From the NCBI RefSeq assembly GCF_020966775.1, contig NZ_JAJKFV010000010.1, positions 62,001 to 126,000 on the forward strand: 64,000 nt of DNA, written 5' to 3'. This DNA comes from Rhodopirellula halodulae. Lineage in GTDB: Bacteria; Planctomycetota; Planctomycetia; Pirellulales; Pirellulaceae. A model generated the notes under the pieces. That model was not told the DNA's origin. It saw only the letters and a program-made list of their open reading frames with translations, and made no database searches. Shown here piece after piece: positions 63,556 to 64,000 of the stretch (position 1 is its first letter; every line of letters begins with the position of its first letter). A program made the position numbers and the translations under genes.

Positions 63556-64000
63556 TTGCCTGATATCACCACCTTCATTCTGATCGCGGTCATCCTCGCG
63601 GCGCTTGGCATCGCAACATTGGTTGCGGCGCTCCTGGGTCGCACGGATTCCGTCTCGGTGGACGCCGCGATTGTGAAGCGTTTCCGTTCGAAGCTGCGTG
63701 TGTGGTGGACGATGGTCGCAATCTTTGTGATCGGATCCTTGATCCATCGCATTGGTTTGGTGGTTTTGTTTTCGATGGTGTCGTTTTGGGCGTTGCGAGA
63801 GTTCATCTCCATGACGCCCACGCGACGTGGTGACCATCGCACGTTGTTTTGGATCTTCTTCATCTTCACGCCGCTGCAGTACATCCTGATCGGGCTGGGA
63901 GATGACTACTATCCGTTCTACAGCATCATGATTCCCGTTTACGCCAGCCTATTCATTCCGGCTCGTGCCGCGATTGCTGGGGACGCGAAACGATTCTTGG
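63556..64000 (+). CDS. CdsA-like phosphatidate cytidylyltransferase (partial, 3' end outside window)
   Basis: A partial membrane protein of about 148 codons that runs off the end of the window. It has three or four TM segments (IAVILAALGIATLVAALLG, VAIFVIGSLIHRIGLVVLF and further) and the segment FWALREFISMTPTRRGDHRT, which resembles the N-terminal part of CDP-diglyceride synthases. That enzyme makes CDP-diacylglycerol from CTP and phosphatidate for phospholipid synthesis. The start is taken as TTG 63556; a TTG at 63511 is also in frame. The catalytic C-terminal signature lies beyond the window, so the call is provisional. Confidence 0.68.
   Translation, partial: MPDITTFILIAVILAALGIATLVAALLGRTDSVSVDAAIVKRFRSKLRVWWTMVAIFVIGSLIHRIGLVVLFSMVSFWALREFISMTPTRRGDHRTLFWIFFIFTPLQYILIGLGDDYYPFYSIMIPVYASLFIPARAAIAGDAKRFL

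Overview
The window looks like chromosomal DNA of a marine planctomycete close to Rhodopirellula. The evidence is the combination of paired DUF1553/DUF1501 and DUF1552/DUF1592-type genes with haem-binding CxxCH motifs, sulfatases, several Ser/Thr kinases with C-terminal membrane or TPR regions, a kinase-linked ECF sigma factor, an EfpL-type elongation factor, and fairly GC-rich DNA with long leaders and sparse promoters. This assignment is inferred from family content; no rRNA gene is present to confirm it. I saw no tRNA gene, CRISPR array, insertion sequence or phage gene.

Layout. 0.1-5.0 kb: a membrane Ser/Thr kinase, a large low-complexity envelope protein and a DUF1573 protein with a good terminator. 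5.1-11.7 kb (minus strand): flagellar export and switch operon fliG-fliH-fliI-fliJ-motE-like-fliK. 11.9-13.1 kb: a STAS protein and a soluble histidine kinase in one two-gene unit. 13.1-14.2 kb: DAHP synthase. 14.4-18.6 kb: a DUF1553/DUF1501 pair. 18.6-22.6 kb (minus): flgD, a very large flgE and a VanZ-like gene. 22.8-30.9 kb (plus): an MA-type peptidase, a GAF-HlyD adaptor, a HlyD adaptor, an M50 protease fused to a lipoyl/HlyD domain, a GGQ release-factor-like protein and a rhomboid protease. 31.0-34.8 kb: a DUF1552/DUF1592 pair. 34.9-38.8 kb (minus): a membrane gene split by an in-frame stop, a ceramidase-like hydrolase and an RlmL-type methyltransferase. 38.9-43.0 kb: sulfatase, DUF3500 protein and NagA. 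43.2-47.6 kb: an inverse-autotransporter/beta-helix protein overlapping a TonB-dependent receptor. 47.7-52.9 kb: FHA-GGDEF cyclase, TPR kinase, EfpL and a small lipoprotein. 53.2-56.1 kb: cupin, short-chain dehydrogenase and TauE permease. 56.2-59.1 kb: Ser/Thr kinase plus ECF sigma factor. 59.2-64.0 kb: a secreted protein, a glycosyltransferase, leuB and the start of a cdsA-like gene.

How the parts fit. The two flagellar blocks supply the export ATPase complex (FliH, FliI, FliJ), hook building (FlgD, FlgE, FliK) and the rotor protein FliG. FliG is unusual: all five charged torque residues known from the enteric protein appear to be replaced. The most system-like unknown is the 24-30 kb cluster, where two HlyD adaptors and an M50-HlyD fusion are translationally coupled with no ABC or RND pump gene between them. 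They sit between an MA-type protease and a rhomboid protease. The beta-helix inverse autotransporter coupled to a TonB receptor is the second candidate surface system. Start codons were moved inward from the longest reading frame wherever a signal peptide, a ribosome-binding site or a family boundary supported it.
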